This document shows, piece by piece, positions 21,010-31,690 of a DNA stretch of 64,000 nucleotides. Within the stretch, counting starts at the first letter, position 1, and each line of letters begins with the position of its first letter. The stretch comes from Arion vulgaris. Its lineage: Eukaryota; Mollusca; Gastropoda; Stylommatophora; Arionidae. The DNA lies in NCBI GenBank assembly GCA_020796225.1, contig CM036765.1, forward strand, positions 30,284,066 through 30,348,065, given 5' to 3'. The notes below the pieces were generated by a model. That model made no database searches and was not told the origin of the DNA. It was given only the letters and a program-made list of their open reading frames with translations. The translations under genes and the position numbers were made by a program.

Positions 21010-22230
21010 CATTGGTTATTGGTTATTGGTTACTAAACTGACGTCATTGCACTCCGGGCAGACCTATAGGTGCTCAGTCTCCCCCAACAGTTATCAAAGA
21101 GTTTGCACACTGATGGTTCCTGTGGTTCGCTGATTAAACAAACCTCTCACTCTGCCTCTCAGGCATCCAGTTCGACTTGAACAATGGGTTTGGCTGAAAT
21201 CGGATGTACATGTCCTAAACGTGTAGAAGTCTGCGTTTAGGGGCCTATCAAACCAATGTGCAACGTATACACGTTCTTGGCAATAATCAAACATATCACA
21301 AAGAGTGATTAAAATTGGTCGTAAAGAACGAACGAAAGAAGAAGAAGAAGAACAATGGGTAACTCCAAACTGCCTAAATCGCATGATCGATTCAACATCG
21401 ATTTAAATGTCCTCATCCAACAGACAGTCGCGAAGAGACCGAAGAATATCCCCTTATCCATCTTCAACTCCCAACAATTGATGCTGTTGATGCAAGCCTG
21501 TCCGCTCTCTCATTACCGTAAACACCCGCATGCCCAGGATAGTATATCCACGTAAGCCGCTGGAGGTTAGAAACTTCTATAGACGACATCCACTCATAAC
21601 GAAACCTGCCCTTCTGGATCTTGTGAAGTATCGACTTAGAGTCAGATACAACAACTGCCCCAGTAAATGAAGTCCCAGAGACCCAATGGAGGGCAGCAGT
21701 AACGGCCTCAACTTCCATCCTCATACTAGAAGTAATTGTCCTGTATGCCCCACTTCGCTCTGCAACAGCCCTACCATGCGCATTAGCCAAGAAACCCCAG
21801 CCGAACTTCTCACCACGTTGAACCGACCCATCGGTATATACAACAACATCATCATCCCTTGCATTATCTTCTATCAGCTGCTTAACTCCGAGATCAGCCT
21901 TCATGTTGCCCCAATCTCTACATTCTCTTCCAAGAGTAATGATAACGTTGAGATAGTTGGTCATGCTACCATCTGTTGGGATCCATTCTTCCCTTTTGGT
22001 AGGGTCGCAACCGTAGTCACCTGGCCAATTGTTCTCTCAGCCTGGGCATCCACGACATGCCACGCTTGATTCTCGTGCCCTTAACATCATTAGTGTTCTT
22101 GTGTAAGTGTATGTCTCTTATCCGCAGTAACCCGCATATATGCCTTGGTTTGGGCGAATGACCCATGTGACTAACAAGGTTAGTCTGCTTCAAGAAAAGT
22201 CTTTCACAATTGTTACGCGTGATTCTAGAG
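21010..22230 (-). mobile_element. LINE with readable RNase H domain
   Basis: Minus strand 21464-21964 is open for 166 codons. It shows the RNase H motifs VVYTDGSVQRGEKFGWGF, SSMRMEVEAVTAALHW, VVVSDSKSILHKIQKG and YPGHAGVYGNERADRLAS, so Asp, Glu, Asp and His/Asp contexts are kept. Upstream (to 22230) the frame is broken. The 3' end carries an (AACCAAT)-type tail. A truncated SINE-B lies within 21190-21349. Confidence 0.9.
21190..21349 (+). mobile_element. 5'-truncated SINE-B inside the LINE
   Basis: Starts at TTGGCTGAAATCGGATGTAC and ends in GAACGAAAGAAGAAGAAGAA. Flanked by an 11-bp perfect direct repeat GAACAATGGGT (21179-21189 and 21350-21360). The homologous LINE at 17521-17855 has the uninterrupted site. 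Confidence 0.92.
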
Positions 22231-22359
22231 GCATCATGTATGTTCTTATGTGATGTGTCTCATCAGACAATCAGCTTTTAACTTGTTTGCAATAAATGTT
22301 TCTTTTCTCATAATTCTCCTCTTGATCTTTTGCTCTATGCACTGCGATCCACTGCCTCT

Positions 22360-22950
22360 TGCTCTCAAAAAGCACATAATATATGCATGTTATGTTATGT
22401 TATGCGATCGACGTCATGGCACATTGGGCATTTTCATTCGTGCTCTGTCCTCCGTTGCAGCAGCCATCCCAAAGTCCATTTGCTCACAGTACCATGAGAA
22501 GTTGATTAATATATCTTCTCTCTCTACCACGAAGACGACACTGTCTAGCATGTCCAAACTTAACGCCTAATTCTCGAACTCGTTCCAGTGTCTGAGACCT
22601 GCCCATGTCACACAATTGAGAGCGTACCGCATTGATGATATCGGCTCTGTCCATGCTTCTGCCCACTTGAGCTGGGGCATTATTAAGAGAGTCAGCACCT
22701 GTAACCCCAAACTCCAGCATGTCCAGGCGTGTACAGCCAAGTCATTTTCTTGAGATGTGATCTCGAATGATGTCCACCCATTCCAAACGCATACTTCCAG
22801 ATTCAATCATTTGAAGCATATTCATCGAGTCTGATATGATGATCCTATGGGTAACCTGTTGCTCAGCCACCCATGACAGAGCCCTGGAGGCAGCGGTGAT
22901 CTCCATAGTCATGCTCGATGTCCTTGTCTCAAAAGCCCCGTAGTATAATA
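22360..22950 (-). mobile_element. Second RNase H LINE fragment with (ATAAC)n tail
   Basis: Minus strand: SSMTMEITAASRALSW and HRIIISDSMNMLQMIESGSM (RNase H), then ADSLNNAPAQVGRSMDRADI, QTLERVRELGVKFGHARQ and RRYINQLLMVL. It ends CATAACATAACATAACATGC on the minus strand. A shorter copy of its 3' end lies at 55708-55835. Confidence 0.82.
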
Positions 22951-23196
22951 ATATAACATAATATATACTTGATGGTGATGATGATGCGAAGATCCATTAA
23001 GCAGATGAATTGTAAGAATTTAGATTGTGGATATGAAAAATCAATCGAACATTTTTTAAATTATGATTGTATAGAGCACATGAATTAAGACCGTTTGCAC
23101 GAAACTGTCGCCACGAATGAGCTGGCTATCGGTTTATTTTTTCCACAAGAGAAAATCAAATCATAATGAAAATAAATTAAATTCCTTTGACCTTCT

Positions 23197-23425
23197 TCTT
23201 CTTTGCGTTCGGTTTCGTATGCTAGTCTAAACATAGATGGGTTGCCTCTATGAAGCTGCATGTCAGTTGGAGTTCTTCGAGAGTTCCCATAGCTTGCTCT
23301 GTAAACTTTGTTCATGAGGCTGGTGTCTGTATGATGGACCTGACTGCAGGATGTGCTCTGGAGTCTGTGTTCTGTCTGGCATGCACACTGTGCAGTCTGA
23401 GCAGGCTGCATTCTGTACATGTTAA
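23197..23425 (-). mobile_element. LINE 3' end with SINE-B-like tail
   Basis: Minus strand in the right frame gives TPEHILQSGPSYRHQPHEQS and KLWELS, the zinc-knuckle-like C-terminus also found at 33.0 and 48.2 kb. It terminates in GAACGCAAAGAAGAAGAAG, the same tail as SINE-B. Confidence 0.75.
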
Positions 23426-23503
23426 ATCAGGAATGAACAGATAATTGCGTTTAAAGATTGCAGTTTTTTTTTAAATTGTGCAAATCAAATATTACTGACA
23501 GTT

Positions 23504-23709
23504 TTTAGGTTTTTTCCGATCTAGAAGCACTTGAGCTGTCAGCTCTTCGGCTCGGTGCCATGTACATCGTAACCCTTCGGTTCGGTGCCACGAATACCGT
23601 AAATCTGGAGAACCTGTGTCTTTTCTGCCAGCCGCGGAATTGAACCCGCAATCACAGAGAGCTTGTCACCCGTAGTCCAACGCGCTACGAACATGCTGGG
23701 CAGACGGGC
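23504..23709 (-). mobile_element. SINE family I with 13-bp target duplication
   Basis: Minus strand: GCGCGTTGGACTACGGGTGA head, B box GGGTTCAATTCCGCGG, body with CGGTGTTCGTGGCACCGA-type repeats and a GATCGGAAAAAA end. Flanked by ATTACTGACAGTT at 23491-23503 and 23710-23722. Confidence 0.9.
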
Positions 23710-23724
23710 ATTACTGACAGTTAA

Positions 23725-24425
23725 AGAAATATATGCTTTTTAAAGAAATGCTAGAAAGAAAGTTTATCGCTGCCAAGCATAATAAAGACGACTATCTAAA
23801 TGAGGAACGAATATCAAGTTGTGGTTGTGGGTGGGAAAATGTGTTAGAATGTACAGTAGACAGAAAACATTGGAGATCCATTACAGCCAAACCTCGATGT
23901 GGATATGACACTTGATTTAGTAAGTTATTTAGAAATAAAACACTTTTTAAATAAACACTTTAGCCATAACGGTGCACCATACTCTGGCTGTTGAGTACCA
24001 ACACGAGCACATGAATCTAATACAGAGGTTTTTTTTTCATTATTGCGAAGGTAAGCAGGATCAAAACAGGCTACATCCCATGTTCCAAATTAGGAAGAGG
24101 TACACGTGCATGAAGGTAAGCACGATGGCACGCGCGATGTTCTATTTCCTTCGTTGCAACCGCTTGGCAAGATAGCAAACCTGGTTGGTGAAGCCGCTGG
24201 CACTGATCTTTTACTAGTCTGCTACAGCATTCATTCCTCCAGGAGACGTCATTGGAGCCGATTCTTAACTCTGGGGGCTATCAGGTAAAATGGAAAACAA
24301 GGTGGAAGTGTCTAAACGTAACTTTACTAGATTTATCGAGATTGCCTGTGTTGCTATTAATTTTACAAGACAATAGTTCGTTGTGTACAATTTTTGGATA
24401 ACAGCTGAATGCAATTCCGTACGAT
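23725..24425. other. Gene-free stretch
   Basis: Small open frames (23733-23915, 23972-24175) have no recognisable domain or codon signal; no repeat family identified. Confidence 0.5.
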
Positions 24426-24429
24426 GATG

Positions 24430-24550
24430 TCAGATATGATAGAGAATACATTCCGTAAGTTGCTGTCGGTAAGATAATAGAGGAATACATTCCGTAAGTT
24501 GCTGTCGATAAGAGTGTAGAGGGATACATTCCGTAAGTTGATTCAGTCGA
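24430..24550. repeat. Three ~50-bp tandem units
   Basis: ATACATTCCGTAAGTTGCTG occurs at about 24447 and 24488, with a third diverged unit near 24525. A 161-codon minus-strand frame across it is incidental. Confidence 0.85.
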
Positions 24551-24560
24551 TAGTATATAA

Positions 24561-24747
24561 CAGTGGTGTCCAACGTGTTTATCTATTGGGGCGCATCTGG
24601 CTGATGGTTGTGGGAGGCGCGGACACCATGTGATAATTGTAATACTACTACAATTAATAATAATAACAATATTAATTTTAATATGGTTAAGGTGTCGAGG
24701 CTTTCTCCAGTAAAAAGTCAAAAGGAGGGTGTTGGGAAACAGTAGAG
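24561..24747. mobile_element. Possible hAT-type end (low confidence)
   Basis: Begins CAGTGGTGTCCAACGTGT, close to the usual start of hAT elements, and ends GGTGTTGGGAAACAGTAG, a partial inverted match. No clear 8-bp target duplication. Confidence 0.3.
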
Positions 24748-24861
24748 TTGTTACAAAATCAAACAAGATTGCAAAAGTGGAAGGATCATGTTCTTGGGTG
24801 TGCTACCAAAATAATCCTGCAAAATAGTGTTTACTTGAAATCGGATTAACGGTACAGTCTT

Positions 24862-25135
24862 CAGAGTAAATTAATAATAACAATAACTCCTCTCGTACCG
24901 TTATACGTTACAAAGGGCCTGCCAGCAATTTCTCTCATACCGCTCTCCTGGGAAACTCGCTCAATCTCCTCCATGGAACTAAGACCGATATTTATTGCCT
25001 CCTCAACAATGTTCGTTTGAGGGTCTCCTTAGGTCGTCCTCTCTTCTTGAACCGTTGCATCCCACTTCAATGCCTGCTTTGATATTCTTTGATCATTTCT
25101 TCTCAAGGTATTCCAACATATCTCCATCTTCTTCA
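24862..25135 (-). mobile_element. LINE C-terminal fragment with AAT-rich tail
   Basis: Collinear with 13348-13620: CTCCTCTCGTACCGTTATAC, CTTAGGTCGTCCTCTCTTCT and TTGATATTCTTTGATCATTT on the + strand. Shorter at the 5' side and with several 1-2 base deletions. Confidence 0.85.
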
Positions 25136-25322
25136 GAGTAAATTAGGATGCCGTAAATGTATAGCATTGGTGTCATGGCCCCCTGCGGATCCCGTTGATA
25201 TATCATAGCTCATCTTGGGGTGGGAGGGTATATAAATGAGGTGCTTTCTATTGTAAAATCTGACTAGTAGCCCATCTGCACAAATGTGTGTCCTATTAGA
25301 CGTTATGCATGCACCCTATGTG

Positions 25323-25585
25323 GAGCCGCTGTAGCGTAGTTGTTAGTGAACTCGCTTCGCAAGGCTGGTGGTCTGGGTTCAGCGTGGAATTTTTCCCACC
25401 TCGACGGCTCTCAGGTCGACCCAGCCTCAACTGGGTACCAGACATGCTCTGGGAAAGTAAAGGCGGCCGGCGTGACGCTGACCACATCACCCATCGGTGC
25501 CGACGGCCAATGAAAATACAGGCCTAACACTGTATTGACCTATATACCACGAGGTATGAAAGGGTTCCTTTACTTACTTTACTTT
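25323..25585 (+). mobile_element. SINE family K, full length
   Basis: tRNA-like head GAGCCGCTGTAGCGTAGTTG-TTAGTG with a GGGTTCA B-box remnant, body CTCAACTGGGTACCAGACAT, then ATATACCACGAGGTATGAAA and a CTTTACTTACTTTACTTT end. The 14-bp flanks ATGCACCCTATGTG and ATGCACCCTCTGTG (one mismatch) are its target duplication. Confidence 0.9.
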
Positions 25586-25954
25586 ATGCACCCTCTGTGA
25601 TTGAAAAGACATAAGAGTGATACTAACTTGACTAAACCAATATGTGCAGTTTGCTGATGACTGACATTCATTATAAAGGCGAAGCAACTCAGGACTTGAT
25701 AACTATCTTGTCTTGAATATTTAAACAATGCCTAGGATATAGTAGAACTCGACATTACTAGCAAGTAAACTGGTGGCAAGTTAGCACAGTGAACTATTTC
25801 TTGGCTGCTGTATTACCGAGCAGTACAGAGAGTTCCCTCGTATCCTAATGTCAGAGCAGTTCGATTCTGACTCCTGTTCTGGGTTGGTAGAAAATCCACA
25901 AATACTCAAAATCGTCAATGTTGCTTTCCATAACACTCTTATATATATATAATA

Positions 25955-26335
25955 TCATGTAGCCTTTTCAGACCCTTTCGCTGCTACATACTTTCCGAAG
26001 ATGTAGCTAAATATAGATACTCTTTGCTTCTGGTTCACAAACGTGAATGTACGCCTATAGCAGTGACAGTAGAAATGTATAACGTGTTACAACGTCTTTA
26101 GCCCGCAGAGGAGAGATAATAACAGACGCGGTAATACGTCTTTAGCAGTGAATGGGGAAACGTCTATACACGTCCTTAGTAGCTAAAGGGTTAAGGCACT
26201 TCGTATTTATAGTTTTCTAGTGTGCATTAGATAGGAGCACCAATTCCTTTCCTCACGTGTGGAACGTCGAGTGTGTGATTGAACCCACACCTCTCTTATG
26301 TCCGTGTCGATAGGCGAATGCTTATTTATTACGCT
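25955..26335 (-). mobile_element. SINE family A split by a TTAA-type MITE
   Basis: Left part GTAGCCTTTTCAGACC at 25960-25975 is the family 3' end. The right part runs from 26195 to TGATTGAACCCACACCTCTC and GATAGGCGAATGCTTATT. The 25974-26190 block between them is absent from the other copies. Confidence 0.78.
25974..26190. mobile_element. TTAA-type MITE inside SINE-A
   Basis: Inverted ends CCCTTTCGCTGCTACATAC and (right end reversed) CCCTTTAGCTACTAAGGACG. TTAA follows the right end; the left TTAA is not preserved. TTAA targets and CCCTTT ends are usual for piggyBac-type elements. Confidence 0.6.
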
Positions 26336-26667
26336 AATCAGTTCCACTAATACTGCACAACATAAATACTACTTGGCATTCGTCTGAAAGTCAAGAGACC
26401 AAGAGCCGCTGGATCAGGGAAGAATTAGAGAAAGGGGGATATGTGTAGTTCGTAAGTTCGTCTATCGCGAGTAATGAAGACCACTTTGTTTATTCAATTG
26501 ATAAGAATAAGATAACGTTGGTCGAGCCAATCTCTGAGAGCGTAAATGACTGATGAACCCGATGTGAGTCAGGAATGTTTACAACTGTTGAATGTTGTAT
26601 TTATTTTCTTGCTTGTCTTATCTGTTCTGCTGCTGCAATTCTGGAACAAACAACTGCACTTTACATT

Positions 26668-26895
26668 CTTTATCGAACGCTCCATATCAAACACTTGCTA
26701 ACCATTCTGTGTGATTTGTTTGTGATCTCAGCCTAAGAGCGATTGTACGTTGTGCCAGTTATTCGCCTACAAGTAGGCCAGCACATCCGATTTTTGCGAT
26801 GCTTTTATTTACTAGGTAGCTTCCTAGGTCCCACATCAGTTGCCTTGTAGGTCGCAGTGGCACGATTCTTTGCTTTCCTTGCGGGCCCGGCACCA
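26668..26895 (-). mobile_element. SINE family E
   Basis: ACGCTCCATATCAAACACTT, CATCCGATTTTTGCGATGCT and GTTGCCTTGTAGGTCGCAGT on the + strand match family E in order, with part of the core deleted (the CATGTCGTAAGAG motif is shortened). Confidence 0.78.
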
Positions 26896-26989
26896 CACGA
26901 CGTCTGCACCTTACCAAAGTAATGTACGCCAGGTCGTCCGGTCAGCAGTCTCATATATATTGTATTTGTATGTGTACTGATCTCCTTAA

Positions 26990-27070
26990 TAGAGTAGTGG
27001 CTAGTGTTTTTGCTTCGTGCGCTGGAGGTTATAGGATCATATTCTACAATGGAGATATTTTCCTACCGTA
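26990..27070 (+). mobile_element. Possible SINE head (low confidence)
   Basis: TAGAGTAGTGGCTAGTGTTT followed by GGAGGTTATAGGATCATATT resembles a degenerate tRNA-derived head like that of SINE-F. No body copy is recognised. Confidence 0.3.
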
Positions 27071-27702
27071 GCGGCTTACATGGGGAGGCAGACTCAATTG
27101 CGTATAAAAAATAACAACAATGGGAAACGTGATGTTTACCACATCCACCGTCTTGTGTTGTTGGTCAAAGAAAAATACGGACATAAGGTCGTCGTCAGTT
27201 GTTTATTCTCAAATACACATTTCTGAGAAACATGTCTTTGCTTTTATTTTTGTCAGGTATTACAGCATTGTTTATTTGTGTAACTCGTCAGTTGTTTATT
27301 TGTATAACTCGTCAGTGCATCATATACCTGCTGTAGATAACCCACGCAACATCAGAATTAACAGGGAAAAAACACAGCTTTAAATTTATTCATCCTGTAA
27401 ATGACACGTGCTCTTTCTGTAATGGCAAGGACTAACACTTATCACACAAGTGTGCTGAAAATCGGTAGATAAACTATAGCACCTTAGTGGAAGGAATATC
27501 CTTGTATGTTGTACGTGCGCATGGGTTTGAGATAGTTATGTTTGTGCTTGTGTCTGTGTGTGCTTTTATCTGACCTGCTGTTAAACTGGCTTCCCCTCTA
27601 TCTTTTACTCCTCCTGATAGTTTGACTTCCCACCAAAAAAAAACACATTTCTTCTAAATATTTTGTAACAGAGCATGTAGACCCAACAAAAAATTCAGAT
27701 TT

Positions 27703-27975
27703 ATAGACATATTAAACGAGATCTAGTGACTGCACGATGATTTATAGACACTATTCTAAACGAAGATCTAAGTTAGATTGCACGATGACTTATAGACACT
27801 ATTCTAAACGAAGATCTAAGTTAGATTGCACGATGACTTATATACACTATTCTAAACGAAGATCTAAGTTAGATTGCACGATGACTTATATACACTATTC
27901 TAGACGAAGATCTAAGTTAGATTGCACGATGACTTACAGACACTATTCTAGACGAAGATCTAAGTTAGACAATTA
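27703..27975. repeat. 48-bp minisatellite, about five units
   Basis: Unit GCACGATGACTTATAGACAC-TATTCTAAACGAAGATCTAAG-TTAGATT. Because 48 is divisible by three, an 81-codon frame repeating MTYRHYSKRRSKLDC stays open. There are no flanking coding signals, so a gene is unlikely. A diverged unit recurs at 28250-28300. Confidence 0.9.
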
Positions 27976-27991
27976 TTTATGACGAATCAAG

Positions 27992-28241
27992 AAAAAACAA
28001 AGTACTGTAGTTTTATAAAGTACGAAAACAATATACATCGACGTTTCGAACACAAAGCCTTTATCAAGCAAAATATACAAAAGTAACAAAGAATTTCAGA
28101 CTTCCTATACGGGACATAGCATATACAGTCAGACAATAATTCCATAATGGCTCTAAAATAAAAATATAGGACTAAAAACGAAAAACGAAGAATTAAATGT
28201 GAAAAACTAGAAATAGAAAAAAGAAGATAAAACAATAATAA
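27992..28241 (-). mobile_element. Hammerhead-like element H in the 48-bp repeat
   Basis: Minus strand carries GCTTGATAAAGGCTTTGTGT then TCGAAACGTCG, then ATAAAACTACAGTACTTTG, the signature also found at 36068-36256 and 45660-45775. Direct repeats GAATCAAG at 27984-27991 and 28242-28249 fit a target duplication. Repeat-like sequence resumes on the far side. Confidence 0.65.
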
Positions 28242-28304
28242 GAATCAAGTTTAATTATTTACGCTATTCTAGACGGTGATTAAAGTTAAATCCATGTTGA
28301 TTTA

Positions 28305-29490
28305 TCACTTGTTATGTTCCTCTTCGTAAACTTATCTTGTTTGTAACATGCGAGTATTTGACAAGTATGACAAGAATAAAACCATCATTCGCTTAACTGT
28401 ACTCACACGGGAAAGATTTATAAAAACGTGCTGACGAAGCGTTTTCCTCCATTGTTAATTATTATCTTCGCATGGCAATAGAGCATCGACTCCAGGTAAA
28501 ATAGAACAAGGTATGCGATGCACAAACAACATACCTGCTCACACCTCTACGCAAATATCTTTGGAACTTCAAAGTTTGGAAGAGTTGCAAGAAAATTGTT
28601 GAATAGCTGCTAGACTTACAATTTCTGAATTAATTTGTTTATAATTGAAACATACAACAGGATTATTTGTTTATTCTGAGAGCTCTTTAGTGAATGGACG
28701 ATCAAGAATGTATATTGCTTCTATGAAGGAAACCTTGGTTCCTACTGTAGTAGCCCCCAGCTCCAAAGTAGTAGCTAACAGACTAGACAGGTAGTTTAGA
28801 TAGAGATAGGCTTGTAAAAGGGAGATAAGTAGAGACTTAGTGTTTGCACACCAAAACTGCCCATTATAAGCAGATAGCAACACTAGAACGAGACATTGAC
28901 GTAGTGAAACTAGTTGACCTAGATTTGTTAGTACTGCTTAGCGACGTAGTGACAACATAGTGAGACGAACATAAACATTGGACACTGATGGACGTGTTCG
29001 TGTATTGTCCACAAATTATAACATCAAATAAATGTATATGAAATGAATCCACCATGTTCGTTTAGTATATTATAGTTGCGTGAAAGAGACATCGTCAAAG
29101 AGATACACAATCATCCAATGGAACATCATCATCATTATCAGGACTAAATAAAAACCCGCCACCAGGATTACCAAAACATTAGAAACTACAACACTACGCT
29201 CTTTCGGTGTTAGTTTCTTTGGCACTTTATTTCACATGATCAGTTTGATATCTGCCATGAAGTGGATTCGCAAGAAGGCGAAATAGAGGTGGATCAAAGA
29301 TAACATGGCGAAGAACATTGCAGACAGAGAAGCATTATCAGTATCAGACTTAGGGTACCGTGCGAAAGATGACCACGATTGTAGATTGATGGGGAAATGT
29401 TGTTGTTATAATCCTACAAGACGTCCCAATGTGTGTTGTTCACTGATTGTTTTGTCAGGAGGTGATTAAGATAAGAAGATCAACATGCTA
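28305..29490. other. Gene-free stretch
   Basis: No element or exon recognised. Minus-strand frames at 28671-28883 and 28864-29055 carry no known domain. Confidence 0.45.
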
Positions 29491-29493
29491 GAC

Positions 29494-29902
29494 CATAGAT
29501 TCCCAAACTTTTTCGCCCCACCGACCACTTTGCACAACATAAATTTTGTAACGCCACCCCCGCTCCACATTATAACAGTTTGACAACTCTCCTCTCACAT
29601 ATATACATGTCTGTAATTACATGGTCAATTTTCAAATGATTATATGCATGAAATTGAAAATTGATGAAAAAATGGATCGTATAAGACGGGCATAATATGA
29701 ATTAAAATGCAGAATTCAAATTTTAAATGATTATTTCAATCGCAAAATCACGAAAACAATTTATTTTAAAATATATTTATTATTAATTTTTTCTTTAAGA
29801 GCCACCGACCCTTAATCGCCTGAGCACCCACAAAATTCTTCTTAACCCACTATCGCCTTTCCCCAGAACGCTCACGCTACTGGGACCACTTTGAAAACGC
29901 TG
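29494..29902. mobile_element. Old hAT-like non-autonomous element
   Basis: Starts CATAGATTCCCAAACTTTTT and ends AAAGTGG-like inverted (GACCACTTTGAAAACGCTG), the layout of hAT termini. Interior contains CGCCCCACCGACCACTTTGC and GAGCCACCGACCCTTAAT. The flanks (TGCTAGAC, TGCAGACC) match imperfectly, so boundaries are tentative. Confidence 0.45.
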
Positions 29903-30578
29903 TGCAGACCAAGAGAAACTTCACTACGTCATCTTTGCCACACGCAGTAGAGTGTTGTAATATTTCTTTACTTATTGACACAGTATAGGATCCCTTATTA
30001 TGCATTGACTGAAGTTGAAAGCACTGGGGTAAATATATGGGTTGCAATGTGACTTACATTTAATGTTTATATAGAAAATGTATTCAGATTTGTTTTATTA
30101 GTCACTAGTATCCCTCTTTGAAATTCCAGAAACAAGCAATTTAAAAAAAAATTCAGTTCTTCGTTGTAGTTTGTTTGTTTGCCTTCATTCTTATCAACCA
30201 AGTTAATCAATTTTTGTGATCTGAGCTATTTGCGCCTATAACATGAGTACGCTGCCCCTCCCCTCTTCCCCACTATCTGTCCGTTTTGCATGTCTACCAG
30301 ACATCCGAATTTTGTACCAATTGTATGTTTATTATCAAACATGAAACAAATTTGTACAGAGGGGTAGCTAAGATTTTACAAACAGGAAAAGTCCACTATG
30401 CTAGAAATGTATGTTTATATGCTCCTCTTCTGTTATTCTCTAGAGGCAATGAATGTGGCGCCCATGTGGCAATATATGAGTTTTTACTTTTTCCGGCACG
30501 ACTAGCGAGTCGCTGTAGCCTGGCTTCATCAGTACACATACCGGTGTTTGGAGAATGCTTTCAGCTGGACTTACTTCC

Positions 30579-30622
30579 TAGTATATATATATATATATAT
30601 ATGTTGTGTGTGTGTGTATTTC
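30579..30622. repeat. (TA)n(TG)n microsatellite
   Basis: Compound run after CTTCCTAG. The surrounding 29905-30965 shows no recognised gene; the open frames at 30286-30645 and 30681-30863 have no known domain. Confidence 0.9.
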
Positions 30623-30967
30623 TGTATCAATTTGTTTGTTTTTAGTGTATTTTCTTCTTTAGTTTTTAGTGTAATGGTCCATGAAAACTGTTGACGTCGA
30701 CAAAAATTCTAGATTTTGCAAATTGTACATTAATCGCATGAAGAAAACGTCTAAGAGTAAAGTAGATGAATTTTCTATTTTTGGAACAAATTACAGGTAC
30801 GGTGTACACTTCCTTCTGTCTCGTGCGAGCTCTGAAGTCAAGAGTTATCTATTTTTAGTTTAAGCTTGGTAAAATTAGAATATTATCTTCGCGAAATTCG
30901 AGTCTGTGTAAGTATATGTGCGTTGGGGATGGAAGCTGAAGATGGGCTGTTACTCTGTGCAATTGGA

Positions 30968-31232
30968 AGCATACCGCCCGAGTGGTTACGGGGCCCAAAT
31001 TTGGGGTGTAAAGAATAGAACCACTGTTACCTGCCACGCATGTCGTAAGAGGCGTCTAAGGAGGTTTGGCTGAAATCGGATGCACATGTCCTAAACGTGT
31101 AGAAGTCTATGCGTTTAGGGGCCTACCAAACCAATGTGCAACGTATACACGTTCTTGGCAAAGATCAAACATATTACAAAGAGTGATTAAAATTGGTCGT
31201 AAAGAACGAACGCAAAGAAGAAGAAGAAGGAA
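30968..31232 (+). mobile_element. SINE family B
   Basis: CCGCCCGAGTGGTTACGGGG, AAAGAATAGAACCACTGTTA, GCATGTCGTAAGAGGCGTCT, CCTAAACGTGTAGAAGTCTA, GGCAAAGATCAAACATATTA and the tail GAACGCAAAGAAGAAGAAG. The best-preserved copy of the family here. Confidence 0.9.
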
Positions 31233-31242
31233 GCATATGTTG

Positions 31243-31420
31243 CATTTTCTTCTTCTTCCGAAATTTTACAACCACTTTTAAAACTACTCTCAGTGGTTTG
31301 TATGCGATCTGAGCCTAAGAATCGATTTTACGTCGTGCTAAGTTATGCGTCTATGGTGACTAGGCCAACACATCCGATTTAGTGCCAGCATTTTATTACT
31401 AGGGTAGCTTTCCCTCGAAC
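31243..31420 (-). mobile_element. SINE family E, tail to tail with SINE-B
   Basis: TTTTCTTCTTCTTCCG is its inverted tail; TATGCGATCTGAGCCTAAG, CCAACACATCCGATTTAG and TTTTATTACTAGGGTAGCTT follow. The core side is cut near 31420. Confidence 0.72.
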
Positions 31421-31690
31421 TGCAACCTCTTTGATTAAGCGCGGTGTACCTTTTTGCATCGTATGATGAGCACTCTTTAATGATCTTTTTAACGACGTAT
31501 ATTTTGGCTTCGATCTACGCCAAAGAGCATTTACTACTTTCCAAATTTTTCTGACTGGGTGTGGTCGCTTCGGTTTAGGAATATTAACAACCCTTCTAGG
31601 ACTAGTCAGTGGGACGGTCACTTGTCGGCTGCTTTGTGTATTCATTGCTCTTTTGCGATCATCTTTCGCCGTATATCTACGCCAAAGAGT
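31421..31690. other. Unrecognised stretch with an open minus-strand frame
   Basis: A 105-codon minus-strand frame (31379-31696) is basic and contains two related segments, ALWRRSKPKYTSLKR and TLWRRYTAKDDRKR. This mirrors a DNA repeat ATCTACGCCAAAGAG at about 31512 and 31675. No domain recognised; probably repeat-derived. Confidence 0.35.

Noticed and set aside
24281..24766. 161-codon minus-strand frame
   Set aside because: Contains the translated 50-bp tandem repeat (TYGMYPS-like) and crosses a probable MITE end.
27737..27982. 81-codon repetitive protein MTYRHYSKRRSKLDC
   Set aside because: Frame is kept only because the unit is 48 bp; the array is interrupted by a mobile element and has no coding context.
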